In this document: piece after piece, positions 63,927-64,000 of the stretch
Layout of the letters: the number at the start of each line of letters is the position of its first letter
How positions within the stretch are numbered: the first letter of the stretch is position 1
Source of the DNA: Flaccisagitta enflata
Taxonomy: Eukaryota > Chaetognatha > Sagittoidea > Aphragmophora
DNA: 64,000 bases
Direction: 5' to 3'
Assembly: GCA_965153355.1 (NCBI GenBank)
Contig: OZ231127.1
Span: 17,112,001-17,176,000 of the forward strand
The notes under the pieces: model-generated
Databases searched by the model: none
Seen by the model: only the letters and a program-made list of their open reading frames with translations
What the model was told of the DNA's origin: nothing
Position numbers and translations under genes: made by a program

Positions 63927-64000
<74 letters not shown>
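63927..64000. repeat. (GA)n microsatellite reaching the window edge
   Basis: Uninterrupted GA dinucleotides to the last base; it probably continues outside. Confidence 0.97.

Overview
The window looks like intergenic or intronic DNA from an animal, most likely an invertebrate. The evidence is non-LTR retrotransposons (LINEs) of metazoan type, several kinds of small DNA transposons, splice-type signals, and a very high load of microsatellites: (GA)n, (CTTT)n, (GAA)n, (CAA)n, (AC)n. A rough tally of the arrays listed gives about 8-9 kb of simple or tandem repeat. Crustaceans and some other arthropods have this style of genome, but nothing here fixes the species. I see no bacterial operon, no convincing tRNA or rRNA gene, and no complete multi-exon host gene.

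Layout. 1-9.2 kb: minisatellites, microsatellites and four or five copies of a short interspersed element (family B). 9.2-13.6 kb: a foldback element and two coding-periodic minisatellites (21 bp and 81 bp). 13.7-22.25 kb: a long purine/A-rich stretch free of the interspersed families. It ends in the best host-gene candidate, an exon that encodes a signal peptide and stops at a consensus splice donor (22245/22246). 22.3-32 kb: a dense mosaic of family A foldbacks, family B elements and MITEs, including two B copies that each carry an A copy at the same internal place. 32.27-about 38.7 kb: an apparently intact LINE on the minus strand, with ORF1 (zinc knuckles) and ORF2 (endonuclease + reverse transcriptase) overlapping by 8 nt. 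39-46.5 kb: a MITE, large (GA)/(GAAA)/(GAA) arrays and more A and B copies. 46.9-52.5 kb: a second, 5'-truncated LINE whose reverse transcriptase frame is split by a 3816-bp inverted-repeat element flanked by TACA; that element itself holds four A-family copies. 52.7-53.5 kb: a palindromic element with a B copy in one arm. 53.8-64 kb: microsatellites, a perfect hairpin between GA tracts, 13-bp and about 22-bp minisatellites next to a CpG-rich promoter-like patch (60.2-60.5 kb), and an A copy that has received a hAT-type MITE with a clear 8-bp target duplication.

The most unusual signals are in families A and B, which I do not recognise by name. Family B ends in a hairpin whose stem sequence changes between copies while pairing is kept. 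Family A has fold-back ends, a tandem-repeat core that often reverses orientation at its centre, and a second stem-loop with paired changes. These are sequence observations; their mobility and function are inference.
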